Origin: Sambucus nigra
Taxonomy: Eukaryota; Streptophyta; Magnoliopsida; Dipsacales; Adoxaceae
Length of the DNA: 64,000 nucleotides
Assembly: GCA_949130495.1 (NCBI GenBank)
Contig: OX422221.1
Location: 25,555,917-25,619,916 of the forward strand
Direction of reading: 5' to 3'
This document shows, one piece after another, positions 1 through 11,974 of this stretch; the stretch's first letter is position 1; every line of letters begins with the position of its first letter. Under the pieces are notes generated by a model, which was not told the DNA's origin, made no database searches, and was given only the letters and a program-made list of their open reading frames with translations. Position numbers and translations under genes: made by a program.

Positions 1-142
1 TGGGATTAAGGTACGTATTACTTATTAAAGTAAGGAAATACTTTGGGTTTAGTATCACGCATATATGAATGCATGATTATGATTCTTTGAGGGAATCTTT
101 ACGATTATTGATCATCGCTAGACGATATTGGCAAATATGGCC

Positions 143-165
143 ATATATATATATATATATATATA
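143..165. repeat. (TA)n microsatellite in family-A LTR
   Basis: Simple AT dinucleotide run. Orthologous positions in the other LTRs (26489-26568, 32690-32773) are much longer. Confidence 0.95.
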
Positions 166-400
166 CACCAGGTGATTAAAGTATATATATGATATAATGA
201 CTTTTGAAAATGAATAAATGAAAGTTTTCAAAATGGACAAGAAATGATTTTCATAAATGATAACTTATGTACACAAACCTCTCTAAATGCTATCATAAGG
301 GAAGTTCGAGCATGAGGTGAAGCTCCCTAGCTAATGAATGCAGGGTGGATATAGTCCTATTGGCCAAATGGGCGATTATATATGTTTACTGCGCTGCTTA

Positions 401-426
401 GAGTATCTCCAACAGACTAATTAAAA
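401..426 (+). repeat. Harbinger left terminal inverted repeat
   Basis: The first 15 bases match the right end exactly in inverse orientation. After a two-base mismatch the match continues through TAATTAAAA. Confidence 0.93.
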
Positions 427-1253
427 ACCTTTTCATAATCAAATTTAACACTAATCCTTTAAAACAGCCCTCCAGCAGTCTAATTAAAAGTTAACAATCC
501 TTTCACAAATAATCAAATTAAGTTAACGGATAATTAAAGTTAACAATCTTTTTATAATAATCAAATATTGTGGATCCCACTTGCCTTATCTCCAACTACC
601 CAAAACGTGCCCTGTACTCTCTCTTTTTTTTTGGTAAGGTAGCCTATACTCTCTCAAACTTCTTTGTTTATCCATCCGTTCCCACCATATATCGACAATC
701 GTTTCCGGCAAGATCATCATCGATGGAAAATAGCTGGCTCAAATTTGTTCTCTCCTCTCTACGATTAAATGAAGATCTGTATGTCATATATGTTGAGTTG
801 TGATCGGCACTCAACGAAGCCAACATACTTGAGATATTCCCCGACTTCTTCCCTGAACCATCACCGACGGTATGGGACAATCCATTCAGCAAGCTTGATC
901 TGTTTATTTCCTCTCTTTGAAATATTGTTAGTTCTCATGGAGCTTAACATAAGTTAGTGGTGTTGATATGAAAAATTAATTCTGGAATTCTAACATAGTA
1001 CATAGTAATTGAGAAAGCAATCTCAGATTGTTGAATGATTTTATATAAAAAGGTTTTAAGATCTAATTGCATTTGACATGCTCTTTGCATTTGGGAGTAC
1101 AAGTTCTTGTACAGAAAGAAATTGAAAAGTTTCAAGATTTCTTTGTTTTTATACTCATTAATCTCGCTAATAATCATATGATTGCTTCCACATTCGTAAA
1201 TAATTTTTTTTTGTTTTATGCAGATAGTCTCACCTTAAAGCTATAACCCCAGG

Positions 1254-2561
1254 ATGCCTTCCTCAAATGATGATAATTCTTCATCATCTTCATCATCAGA
1301 TGATGACAATTGTGTAAGATTAATACATCAAGGTGCTGCTATTGCAACAACTATTTACTTCCAACAACGAAAAAGGGAAATGGAAGAAACACCTAAGTGG
1401 GGGGGTTCCGTAAAAGGATGACGATACTTTCATCGTGATAGGATTGCTGCACATGAAATTCTAAAAAGGGATTACTTTGAAGAGGATTGTACATATTCTG
1501 ATCAAATATTTCGTCGACGCTTTCGAATGAATAGGTCAATCTTTATGCGAATCCACGATGTTGTTGTTGAGCATGATCCAATGAATTTTCAGCAGCGTCG
1601 AGATGTTGCTAAGAAGTTGGGTTTATCATCGTTGCAAAAGGTTACCGCTGCAATCAGAATGTTAGCATACGGAATGGCAGCCGACCAATGTGATGAGTAT
1701 CTCAAAGTTGCAGAGAGCACTGCAATCCAATGCATGAAATATTTTTGTATTGTTGTCAATGACATATTTGGGTCTGAATACTTGAGAAATCCAACAAAGG
1801 AAGATATGGAGCGAATCCTACAAGAAAATGCAACTAGTGGTTTTCCCGGCATGCTTGGCAGCTTAGACTGCATGCATTGGAAATGGAAGAACTGCCCAAT
1901 TGGGTGGCATGGGACTCACGTTAATGGAAAGATTAGAGTGCCGACACTCATTTTGGAGGCTGTTGCAACACATAACCTTTGGATTTGGCATTGTTTTTTC
2001 GGGATGTCCGGTACTAATAATGATCTCAATGTTTTGGACAATTCTGAACTTTTTGATGTTATTATCTCGGGTGAGGCTCCATCATGCAACTACATCGTAA
2101 ATGGACATACATACACAATGGGTTACTATCTTTCGGACGACATTTATCCGAAATGGGAAACACTTATTCAAACAATAACCCAACCGCTCAATGCGAAGCA
2201 AAAATATTTTTCCGAATCACAAGAGGCTGCGCGAAAAGATGTTGAGTGCGCATTTGGTGTTCTACAATCACGTTTTGCAATTGTGAAAGGATCGGCGCAT
2301 TTTTGGGATCGAGAAGAATGTGGTCGTATTATGAAGACTTGTATCATACTTCATAATATGATTGTAGAGAGCGAGGAAGATCCAGAGCAGTGGGAACCCC
2401 CTGATGGAGAAACATTCGAATTTGTGGTGCATAATCGTGATGCAAACTTTATACGCCAAAATCATATAAGTCGATTTAAAGCAATGACAAGTGAGATTAC
2501 ACATAGTCAATTGAAATCAGACCTGATCGAGCATTTGTGGAACCGTCGTGGGGAAGAATAA
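1254..2561 (+). pseudogene. PIF/Harbinger DDE transposase with one premature stop
   Basis: Nuclease of the DDE_Tnp_4 (plant transposon protein) family that would cut and rejoin the element ends in the nucleus. The best start is ATG 1254, 30 bases after an intron acceptor and followed by a Ser/Asp-rich N-terminus. The same frame runs to the stop at 2559-2561 (435 residues, normal for the family) but has TGA at 1419-1421 (codon 56), where an Arg-type codon is expected between GGSVKG and RYFHRDR. The longest uninterrupted ORF starts at ATG 1527 (344 aa). In that numbering the catalytic triad is visible: D114 (GSLDCMHW), D166 (SGTNNDLNVL) and E240 (RKDVECAFG). CGA to TGA, a methyl-CpG type transition, is the simplest cause. 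The shorter ORF keeps the catalytic core but lacks the N-terminal region, so activity is doubtful. Confidence 0.9.
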
Positions 2562-3869
2562 TGGATTCAAAAACTATTATTTTTTTCCTTTTTGAATTTA
2601 AATTAGTTTGTAATAGAGGAGTTCAAGTCTATCAGATTAATATACTGAAGTTGAAGGACATATTTTTGTCTATCTGAGTTCCAGTCTCATTATTTTTTAT
2701 ATGCCTCTCTTATTTATGGATAAACATTTGTTTGTATTATATCTAATACAATGGGTATAATAACTTAATCTTTGGTAATTGGAAATCTGTGCTGCACAGT
2801 ATTGAATATGATATTCGTGGGGAAGAATAATGGATTAAGTTATTAACATCCTTTTTCGTTAATTCCACTTCATATCTAGTGGATAAGGTGGGAAAGAGCT
2901 CTTCATCGTCCATTCAATTTTCCTATGAACTATCCCAACAATATCAACTAACTTAGTAGCCTGAACTGACACAGCTCAATTACAAACAGGAGCAGATACG
3001 TGGTAAAATTAAACTGGTCCTTCCTACATGATTCACATGACAGGCAGTCACTCTAGCCTCATTTATACCGTTGAGGATTGAAACATGGCTCAAACACTAG
3101 CAATTAATATAGTAACAAAAATGGCGGGTTCAGTAGTGCCACTCTCTGTTCTGTCCATCAATTCAGTCCCCAAGAATGGGTATAAGGCTCATGCATGTGA
3201 AAGTAGGATGAGGGTCCCTTTTACATTTTGCAAAAAGTCTAGTAGGACAATATTAAAGAGGTTGAAGCAGCTGTATTGATATAATTATAATAAAAAGAAA
3301 AAAGTGTTATGGATTTCTTAGGTTCGCTAGTTGTACAAAACTGTTTACTGTTTTCAATTTCTAGTTTTCATTTTCAATTTCTAGTTTTCATCCTCATCTG
3401 GATTCACTCTTTCCATCAACTCATTGCACCAACTTATTGCCATATGCTCAATCAAGTTGAAGCCCTCAAACTACCTGATGTGAAGAAGTTAACTTGCCAC
3501 TATTGTCCATGACTGTCATATTTTTAGCTATACAAATTGGTGTGAATTCTTGGGCATGGGCGTTTAAGACAGCAAGGTGGGTTGAGTTTTGTTCCTAAAT
3601 ATCTTCATTCAACAAAGCAACCCAGTTTCTCATATTCGAAAAGGCAGGCTAAAACAAATTTTGGACTGTCACTTGGATCCAACTGTTGGGTGTGTATCAT
3701 AATAGAAAGCAGCTGAAACTAAATCAATAATACCTGTGCACATACGTAATACATCAAACCATTCATAAGGAAAAACAGAAACCATTAAATAACACAATAA
3801 TCCAAGTCACCAACACTTAATGTCTGAAACTAAATCAAAATCAAACTAAATAACATAATAATCTAAGCT
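2562..3869. other. Harbinger intergenic region with possible captured sequence
   Basis: The 1.3 kb between the convergent transposase and Myb-like genes. A 20-base segment around the transposase stop (GTGGGGAAGAATAATGGATT) is repeated at about 2818. An ORF at 3085-3279 (64 aa, from MAQTLAINIVTKMAG) is Ser/Lys-rich near its end and preceded by ordinary-looking sequence. I do not recognise it, and nothing shows that it is expressed. Confidence 0.4.
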
Positions 3870-5123
3870 TCAATCCTCATTTAAATCAAAATTAAATTCA
3901 AATGCATTTGAGGTTTCGGCATTTGGCACAACTCCGGTTGTCTTGTAGCGCTGGATAATAATGGATTGTTGAAGCCTCCAATAAGATTGCTGCTCTGGTG
4001 TAAGACCCACCATGGATTGACTCATTACTTTCATTTCTTGATTCAATGTCTTTAAATCTTCGCTTTTCTTCTTGGCCTCCCACTTCTCTTTCTCAATCAT
4101 GGCAGCTTCCTTCAATGTGTCATTGATACTTTTTAAATAAGAACTGGCCTCATCGTCTTTAGCTTCTCTCTTTCTCTTAGCTTTCATTTTTTGTCTTCCT
4201 TCAGGTCGCACCAAGTTTGGTTCGATAATTATTGAATCATCCTCATTGGGGGAATTTGGTGCTGTTGGAGTTTGTAACGGTGCTCGATCCATATCGTTCA
4301 CATCAATGGTTCATGATGTTGAGCCTACTATTTTTTTAAGTGGCTTCGATGTGCTTCGAACAAGAACATGGTTGTTCCACTTTGGGGTATCCTTCGGAAG
4401 TTTCCAACATTCTTCAAACTTGAACCTATAAAAGTTTGTCGGTCGTGGTTGTAGTGGCCCCTCAATTTCACCAAATTGTTTTTTTGCTTCATCAAGCTAA
4501 CAAAAAAATGCACAGACATTAAACAATCTTACACCCAAACTCAAGACTTTGTGTTAAACAAATGAGTTTCTCTGCCATCCTTTTCAATAGATGTTTTTCT
4601 TATGTAATCTTAAAAAGCACATATCATCAAACAGTTGGTCTTCTCTAATGTATAAAAATAATAAAAATAAAAATACCTTCATTTGATCATTCCAACCACT
4701 TTGATTCAGTCGTCCAACCTTGTTATAGTATCCACAAAACTTTGATACATCATGTGAAATATTTTGCCATCGATTTTGCAACCCTTGACCATTTCTTTCT
4801 GTGATTCGACCAAGAAACTGATGAAAGTTAAGTAGAATACGGTCCCATAATTTTGAGTTTTTTTGATCCCTTCCTACCAAGACGTCTTCAGAAATATTTA
4901 TCCAAGCACGTACAAGTGATGTATCCTCTTCGACTGAATAGTTAAGCTTTCGTGTTTTCCTTTGGTTCTCCGATTCCATCTGGGTTTGGCTCTCAGAATC
5001 CAATGGTGATGACCTTTGACACTCCGATCCCATTTGTGTTTCACTTTGTGAATCAAATGAAAGGGTGGGTTGATAACATTCAGAGAAAGTGAAATCCATT
5101 TCTACATAAAGAAGTTTTCCCAC
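3870..5123 (-). pseudogene. Harbinger ORF1, Myb/SANT-like DNA-binding protein, with one stop
   Basis: Accessory protein of PIF/Harbinger elements, thought to bind the subterminal DNA and help import the transposase into the nucleus. There are two exons on the minus strand: 5123-4677 (149 codons, ending QMK) and 4496-3870, with donor GTATTT at 4676 and acceptor TTAG ending 4497; the join is phase 0. Exon 1 carries the trihelix/SANT-like region (from RKLNYSVEEDTSLVRAW to QNRWQNISHDVSKFC). Exon 2 begins LDEAKKQFGE and includes KWNNHVLV, then a Lys/Arg-rich segment and a Glu/Gln-rich helix. A TGA at 4311-4313 interrupts exon 2 just after LKKIVGSTS. The frame is otherwise open to the stop at 3870. 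M9 of exon 1 is an alternative start. Confidence 0.85.
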
Positions 5124-5365
5124 GAACTGGGTTGGAAAATATGGAGATCACTTATTTTATGGCGGGGAATTGCAAAGATCGTTTCGATATTCCCGGGTTA
5201 AGGTTGACGTGCAATAGTGGGAGTGTGAAAATGGTGTAGTTTTATTCTAGATATAATGCTTTTGATTATGGGTCAAAATAACCACTGTGGGAGTCCAAAC
5301 TTCTAAACGTTAACAACCTATAATTATCTAATCAAATGCTGATGTGTCAACTTAAAGACTAATTA

Positions 5366-5391
5366 TTTTAATTACCCTGTTGGAGATACTC
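5366..5391 (-). repeat. Harbinger right terminal inverted repeat
   Basis: Inverse complement of 401-426 with the same 15-bp core ending GGAGATACTC, followed by TSD TTA. Confidence 0.93.
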
Positions 5392-5893
5392 TTAGATGAT
5401 TCTGGGTGTGGTCATGACTATCCCGCATGCATATGGCCGCTTACCGACATTTCGGTAGGTTCCCAGGTGGTCTTGTTTGATAGGCCCTAAAAGATGATAG
5501 CCATTTAGGGACGCGTCCAGTGGGAAAACCTGGCGGGACGATCTTAGACATGTTAAAGCAATTCATGATAATGAATTGTCTTTAAATACATTTCCTCAAT
5601 GGAAGAAGGGAAATGGGATAAATTATTTGGCTTCGGTTGCATTTCCCGGATGGAAGAAGGAAATGGAAGCATGTGTTGTGATAAAGCATTTTTATGATAA
5701 TAAAAATGGTTTTAAATACGTTTCCTGGATATGAGAAGAGAAATGGGATGTTATAAAACGGAAAAGCATTTTTATGATAATAAAACTGGCTTTTAAAAAG
5801 TATATGTTATGTTGAAGCAATTCAGGATAATGAATTGGCTTTTAAATACATTTACTGGATATGAGAAAGGAAATGGGAAATTTTGAGAAAAAT

Positions 5894-5895
<2 letters not shown>

Positions 5896-5931
<36 letters not shown>
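5896..5931. repeat. (TA)n microsatellite in family-A LTR
   Basis: AT run in the LTR. The same tract in copy 2 was the landing site of the Helitron-like element at 50113-53783. Confidence 0.95.
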
Positions 5932-5933
<2 letters not shown>

Positions 5934-6536
5934 ATAAATCCAGTACCGAGGGACTAATGGATCCCGAAGATCGACCTTTCCGCATAGTAGTGTATCGTGG
6001 GGTTCCTTGTTTGGATTTCGCTTTGCGAGACACCCCACGCACGAATATGGCAATGTGTTGAGACTGGGGAGAAGTTTAATCCTTAGTGCTCTAATATTGA
6101 GATTTACTATATGGTGTATGTATATATAGATATATATTATGTACTGAGGGACTGGCAGATCTCGACGATCGACCTTGCCGCATAGTAGTGTATCAGGGGG
6201 TTCCTTGTTTGGATTTCACTTTGCGAGACATTCCACGCATGAACATGGCTGAGTGTTGAGACTGGGGAGAAGTTTCTCCCTTAGTACATTTCTTGGACTA
6301 TGTAGGGTTGATAGTAGTTGGGTGATAGACTAGTTTAGCAGGGTAGCTTGGCTAGGATGTTTAGAGGGATGCGCTAGGAGTGCACTGTTAGAGGAAAGGT
6401 GAGGGGTATCCTATGGGAGTGCGATACCAAATTTATATATGAGATAAAACCTTTTTCTAAAAATAAGGCATTTATGCACTTGCTAAATATTTTCAAAACT
6501 CGGGCTCGGACTCATTTATCTACTTTTACTTTCTTG

Positions 6537-6538
<2 letters not shown>

Positions 6539-6614
<76 letters not shown>

Positions 6615-6615
6615 G
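6539..6615. repeat. Long (TA)n microsatellite in family-A LTR
   Basis: About 75 bp of AT repeat. The equivalent tract is 87 bp at 28194-28280 and only about 16 bp at 54405. Confidence 0.95.
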
Positions 6616-7059
6616 GTGTCCAGACACAGGGATGCCTGGATGATACTTCCTTCGAGTCAGACGTCCGTTGCAATAGCTGTGGATGCGTGCAAGATTCTTA
6701 GTAGACGCTTCTATCCTTGTAATCTAGATAAGAGATACTGTATACACATCCGGGCCAATGGTGCAATTTCATTTATTTATTCTTTTAGTAGCAGCATTCG
6801 ATATGGTAGTATATTTTGACCGAGTGTTCGGTTATTTTATTTCATTTCAGCTTCATTTACACAAATCTTTGTGGATGTTTTAGTTTTGAAGTTGTTAAAA
6901 ATGTGTAGTTAAGTAAAATTTTGACACCGGCCTAATAGGTTATTATTAATTAAATGGATTTTCGACAGTGATGCTAAGAATGATCCATATGAGACTCCTG
7001 TTATAATTTGATATAGGAGTGATCGCCCGGTATTTTATTAGGCGGGGTGTCACAACATA

Positions 7060-8421
7060 ATGTATGTGTAAGCATTAAAAAAATATTTTCGTCAGATGAC
7101 TTTCTACCCGTATGAGTTCCCGATGAATTGATTCTAATTAGAGATGCACTTAATTCACTTGTTTCTTGGATGAAGGAGTTTTTACTACTTGGTGTTGAGG
7201 TGAAATATTTTCTAGCATTAAGTATATATTGACTTAAATATGGAATTAACTGATGTTTTATTTGTTTATTATCCAAAATAGGAAAAAAAGAAAAATCGTG
7301 GTTATGAGAAACAAAAAAGCGAGAAATCTGGCGGTGGTCATGTTATGGTTTATGTCTACATACAAACATTAAAAAATATAAGGGCCAATTAGATTACAAC
7401 TCCACTTGTGAAGGAAATATTTGGATATGATAATCTCGAGACCTTTGTCTTCAAGAATGACTTATTTGAGTTTTGTACAGTGAAATCCATTAGATATCAC
7501 AATTATCGTTGCTTACATGAGGTATGAGATTAAAATTCTTTTCAAACACTTACTAATTTTTCAATAACATTTGTTTATTTTCTTATATAGGCACTTAATT
7601 TTTCAAGCTCTAAAGAAATCAATAAATTTATTAATCCGCCATCCATTAGTGCTACCTCCGATGTGAATCTATCTCAATTTCCCACTAAAATATTGGAACA
7701 TGCAAGAAGAAATCATATTTATTCAAGAAATGTGAGTATTAATTGATTTTGTTACATTTTAATATTTTGACTATTAATTACATATACATAATGTATTCGT
7801 GCTATACTTATTCTTTTGTAGTTTTCATTAGGCTTTGATTGTCATTTATCGCTTTTCGATAACTGTTTATTGGTTGGACCCTATGCATCACCCAAGCGAT
7901 GAAGCAACCAAGTTCTATTTCAATGCGTGAGTAAAATTTTGTCTCTACTTTGGTCGAGTGTAATTAATTATTCATAATTAATCATAAAATTATTGTCTTG
8001 TAGTGGGCTCATTCCATTGGCTCTTAACGGAAATAAACAATCCGCAATACCACATTGGAAGGAAGTAACGGTAAAAGAAATATTAGTAATATTGTAATAT
8101 TTCTTCTCTCACTTCCTATTACTAACATTTTACTGCTTATGTCATTTAGAGCCCCAAACAACCTACAAACCTTGAGTGCGGATACTATGTGATGAAATAT
8201 ATGAAAGAATTAATAGGGGGTCCTTCGAAGTTTATTGATTCAATGATAATTAATTAGATTTTTTTTCATCGTCTCTTAATATATGTCTTAAAAATTCATC
8301 ATTTATTATTGGATTGTTTAAGATGAGCCTGCTATCTAAAAGAGAGACATACACAAAGGATGAGATTGATGATCTACGAGTTGATTTCATTCAATTCATT
8401 TTAAGGTACCTCAAAGCATAG
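7060..8421 (+). pseudogene. CACTA-encoded protein C-terminus with Ulp1-like (C48) peptidase domain, copy 1
   Basis: An exon-intron gene fragment. Recognisable exons are 7832-7926 (ALIVIYRFSITVYWLDPM...), 8004-8070 (GLIPLALNGNKQ...HWKEVT), 8150-about 8258 (SPKQPTNLECGYYVMKYM) and a last piece near 8323-8421 (KRETYTKDEIDDLRVDFIQFIL, stop). GT/AG borders fit, and the first three join in frame. LECGYYVMKYM is the Cys-box of SUMO/Ulp1-type cysteine peptidases (Cys codon 8177-8179), a domain carried by several plant CACTA and MULE families. The upstream His/Asp parts of the site are not clearly seen. Interruption by the LTR upstream makes it a broken gene. Confidence 0.68.
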
Positions 8422-8999
8422 TAAGTCTCCCCATCTCCCTCATCCATATGATATTTATTTGAACTAGCAAATGGTATTATGTAGTTATTTTGATTATATG
8501 TATTTTCATAAATTGGTTTCTTATTCCAAGTGATTATAATATTTCCTTTATTTTTTTATGCGTTTATGGAAAGTGGTTTTGTAATGAAAGGATGGAGCGA
8601 AAATTTGTGATGGAATGTCGAGGACATACTCGATTTATATTAGTATATTTGGGATGACTTTTTTAGTTTTAACTGACTCTAGATGGAAATTTAATTGGAA
8701 CAAATACTTTTTGAATGTATGTATTAATTTGGCAGGAAATTTTTTGGAATATATTGATTGGACAACTTTTGGAAGTAGATATTGACATGACATGTATATA
8801 TTGGAAGGAGAACTTTTGGATGTAGATATTGTGATGACAACTTTTGAATGTATATATGGATATGACTAGTTAGAAATGATTTTGAGAACATTTCTGTTGA
8901 TTTTATTTCATAGGAAAACTTTTGAATGTAATATTTGGGTATGTATTCAAGTGAAGCGTCCAATAAAAACATATTTAGGACGCTTTTGGGCAAGTGATA

Positions 9000-9246
9000 A
9001 CTATTAAGGGGATTTTATGCAACTTATAAATAACGCGCCTTAAAAAGTTTTATTTTTAAAACGTTTTTTTAATCATTTGCAACCCTTGTAAATAACGCGT
9101 CTTAAAAGACTCTACTTTTTAAGACGTTTTTTTGAATTTTTTTATGACAATGATTTTTAAGACGCTTTTGATTATGATTAAAAAGGATGTAAATAACTTT
9201 TTATGAAACTTTTTGGCCGATGTAAAAAGAATTTTTTCTTCTAGTG
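9000..9246. repeat. CACTA subterminal repeats and 3' terminus (copy 1)
   Basis: Short repeats (AATAACGCGCCTTAAAA, AATAACGCGTCTTAAAA, several TTTAAGACG motifs) cluster within 250 bp of the CTAGTG end. Such arrays are the TNPA-binding regions in CACTA elements. Confidence 0.7.
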
Positions 9247-11340
9247 TCTTGACATAATTCCCATCTGCAAGTGTCCTATACCCAATTGTATATCCCAAAG
9301 ATGCTCCAGATAAAATCTTCCTCAACATCCCTGAACAAATAAGAAAATGACCACATGCCTACCATTTCACTAAAGTGACAACACGGGTATCCCACATAAT
9401 GATCACTCCTCGAGAGGCTCCCACAGCTTCCATACTATACCATTTAACCCTACGGTATCCCCTAATATACATGGCTACCCCATCATCCACCTATCTAAGT
9501 TTAGTATCCTACAAACTTAAATATATTTTTTTCACCTCGAAATCACCCTGATCATGATGCCACACTTTTCGGGATCATTCAAGACTCTCACGTTCCACGA
9601 AATCAACCCAAGCTTCATTAAAAAAATTCTAAATAGTTTAGTTAACTCCGCCTCTTACTCCTAATTTTCCCTCCTATCAATACTTCTTTTTTCTCAAACA
9701 TGCTTCTAGCCTCACTTTCCATCCCCTTGAATTCTAACCCCGAATCTCTACTGAAACCTCTTATCGTATTCTCCATCCAACCCTCTTTATCCTAATCCCA
9801 CTCCTCAACCTCCCTATCCCCTAGAGCCCCATCAAACCTTCGAATTTCAATCTGTACTCACAATTTGGAGTTCATTAATTCAATAAAATAAAGGGCTTCC
9901 TTCTTTCCTCCCAACCCCTGATATTTCTTGAGCCATGAATGAGGTATCCCCCCAAACAACAATTTGTTTTTTTACTCACGACCACCATAGACATTGTGTA
10001 TTTGAAATGATCCCATGCACGCACACGCTATCTCCTAATAAAATTATTATTCTTATTTATTTTTCCTTGCACAATATTGTTCCACTCTTTGATCATCCAA
10101 CTTCCTACCCTTTGATTTTCAAATTTTCCCCGAATTGATGAAAGATTTGTTGTTTTTTAAATCTATAAAGGAATTGACATATTAGACCTCCTTTGTCAGT
10201 AATATCCTGATAGGTGCCCCTTTGTCTTGATAGAATAACCTTCATGAGATTGCAAAAACTCTCTTCATCCTGACAAACCTTCTTCGAGAATTTTGACCAG
10301 TGGCACGCCTATGTGCCCCCTTAGAATAATCGTCATTGTCTCCCCTATTTTAGCTTTGACCCGTGACTTAACAATAGGTCCATCATTGGGGACCCGAGTT
10401 TTGTTCACTAGTTTATTTGAAAATCTATATGTAGATTCCTAAATTTGTTTTCCACCAAGAGAACCTTTTGTCCATACCTGCATGTTTCTTTCTTAATGGG
10501 TGAGAGAACCCCAAAGTGAGTCTTATCATATGAGACTAACTGATCACCAATTTCAATTCAATCCCACTCGAGAGATTACGCAACCTTTATCAACTCCAGT
10601 GAGAAGAGAACACATCTTCAGCCCCATTGGCAATGCGCCTTAACTATGTATAATATATTCATCGAGGACCACCCCGCTTAAGTTGGAAAACCTCCCCACA
10701 AGTGCGGTTGTTACTGTACCGACGATATGACCCATAGATGGAACCCCCGCCTAGAACGCTAAAGTAGGTGCACCTGTTGCTGCTTGTTTTGGAAATAATA
10801 TATGCAAAATAAATGAAAAAACCCAAATTCGAAATAGATAAATTTAGAAGGACTTGTCGATCGAGTTTTGTGTTGAACACAAAGTCCTAAATGTGAAATT
10901 ACTCGCTGATATTTGTGGCTATCAGTCTTGTGAAAAAATACGTCTTAGGATTCAATGATCGGATCTAAACACCAGCTTAATGTTAAATCTTGGAACTCTC
11001 AGGATATTCCAACACTCCCAAATAAATAACGAATATAAAAATTATTGTAGAAAATAGGCAAATAATTTTTTTGCAGAGAAAGTGAGATAAAGAAATTTCT
11101 GTGTTTTTTTCTAAAGCTGTAGCCTTTATTTTGTACAAAAATTGGTCAAAACGTGGGTAGTGATTTTTGGCAACTAACCCACTAATATCTCCACTAACGG
11201 ATAGTTTATTTAGAACAAAAGACTAAGTCAAAAATTAAAAATGAGTTTAAAATTAGTTAAAAATGAAATAGTAAATGGATAAAAAATTTGGACACTCAAG
11301 ACAAGCCCAATGTTCCAAGTCCCAAGAAAAAAACTATTAA
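9247..11340. other. Flanking DNA, no gene recognised (copy 1)
   Basis: About 2.1 kb downstream of the CACTA end, present again at 57055-59150. Local C+T-rich plus-strand sequence could be the minus strand of an old LINE, because a DUF4283-type fragment on the same strand lies 0.7 kb further on, but I cannot trace a frame. No RNA gene seen. Confidence 0.4.
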
Positions 11341-11344
11341 TGTT

Positions 11345-11422
11345 TAGTATGCCTCCTAAGGACTGAAACCGTGACCTCAAGCGCAAAATAACACAAACTT
11401 ACCACTTGACCACTTACCCCAA
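11345..11422 (-). repeat. Possible tRNA-derived (SINE-like) fragment, copy 1
   Basis: Read on the minus strand, it begins GGGGTAAGTGGTCAAGTGG, like an A box, and has GGTTTCAGTCC 45 bases on, like a diverged B box. It is repeated at about 59165-59243. No clear tail or target duplication, so this is tentative. Confidence 0.35.
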
Positions 11423-11974
11423 ATCATATATTTCATTCAAAAAAATTATATATATATATAGTAATATACCAAGTGCTTGATCTTCAAAAGTGATGGAAGA
11501 AGATACAGTAGTAGGTGAGCCAGTACAAAAACTCCCTCCCTGCCAAATCAAGTCTGACTCCCATCAGACGAAAAAGGTTCTTCCGATTGGACCACGAAGT
11601 TACTCCCCTCGTTAACCTACACATTAACCCCGTGTAGATCAACAGGTTTGTCTAACAAATTCCTATCCCTGCCTCTATTGCAGGGCGGTCCTAAAATTGG
11701 GAGTATCATGTGCATAAATTAATTTAAGATCCTTTTAAAAATATTCTACAAAGATATTAAATATCTAAAATGGGCCCCTAAAAAATTAAACTTATTTTTT
11801 AGGGGCCTATTTTAATTGCGTGAGATTTTTGGGTAGTTGAATTATTCTTTGTAGAGATTATTTTTGGATAGTTAAAAAAATGGGCTCCTCAAAATGAAAC
11901 TTATTTTAAAAATTGACATTTTTAATATAAATAAAATATTTTTGAACCCATATAATATACATGTATATGTCCAT

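Larger units (their letters stand above)
401..5391 (+). mobile_element. PIF/Harbinger DNA transposon, nearly complete
   Basis: Terminal inverted repeats start GAGTATCTCCAACAG at both ends and are flanked by the 3-bp target duplication TTA (398-400 and 5392-5394), typical of PIF/Harbinger. Two related LTRs at about 26795 and 33003 carry the unoccupied site with a single TTA, which fixes the boundaries. It encodes a DDE transposase on the plus strand and a Myb/SANT-like protein on the minus strand, converging as in plant PIF elements. Bases 427-1250 look like promoter and leader with an intron acceptor (TTTATGCAG) ending at 1223. Bases 2565-3869 separate the genes and contain an unexplained gene-like stretch. 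Each gene has an in-frame stop, so the copy is probably not autonomous. Confidence 0.95.
1..7054 (+). mobile_element. Family-A LTR, 3' portion (copy 1), split by a Harbinger insertion
   Basis: Bases 1-400 and 5395-7054 align base by base with the interior and end of two other LTRs in the window (26345-28719 and 32550-54860). The 5' part lies off the window. The LTR ends in GGGGTGTCACA at 7054 and is followed by ACATA, the same junction as at 54861-54865, so this is the same insertion site in a duplicated locus. It contains three (TA)n tracts and two roughly 200-bp sub-repeats (from about 5931 and 6140). No coding capacity is evident. It could be a solo LTR or the 3' LTR of an element whose remainder is off-window. 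Confidence 0.8.
7055..9246 (+). mobile_element. CACTA transposon 3' end (copy 1)
   Basis: Follows the family-A LTR directly and resumes a CACTA coding exon (NVCVSIKKIFS...). It ends at 9246 with TTTTTTCTTCTAGTG, whose inverse is a CACTAGAAG-type terminus. Just inside (about 8990-9240) lie subterminal repeats of the form TAAATAACGCGYCTTAAAA and TTTAAGACGTTTTTTT, typical of CACTA ends. The next three bases are TCT in both copies, the expected size of a CACTA target duplication, but the 5' end is not in the window to compare. Confidence 0.82.

Noticed and set aside
9227..9246. CACTA end as a chance match
   Set aside because: Kept as a real terminus because it coincides with subterminal repeats and with the end of coding similarity, in both copies.
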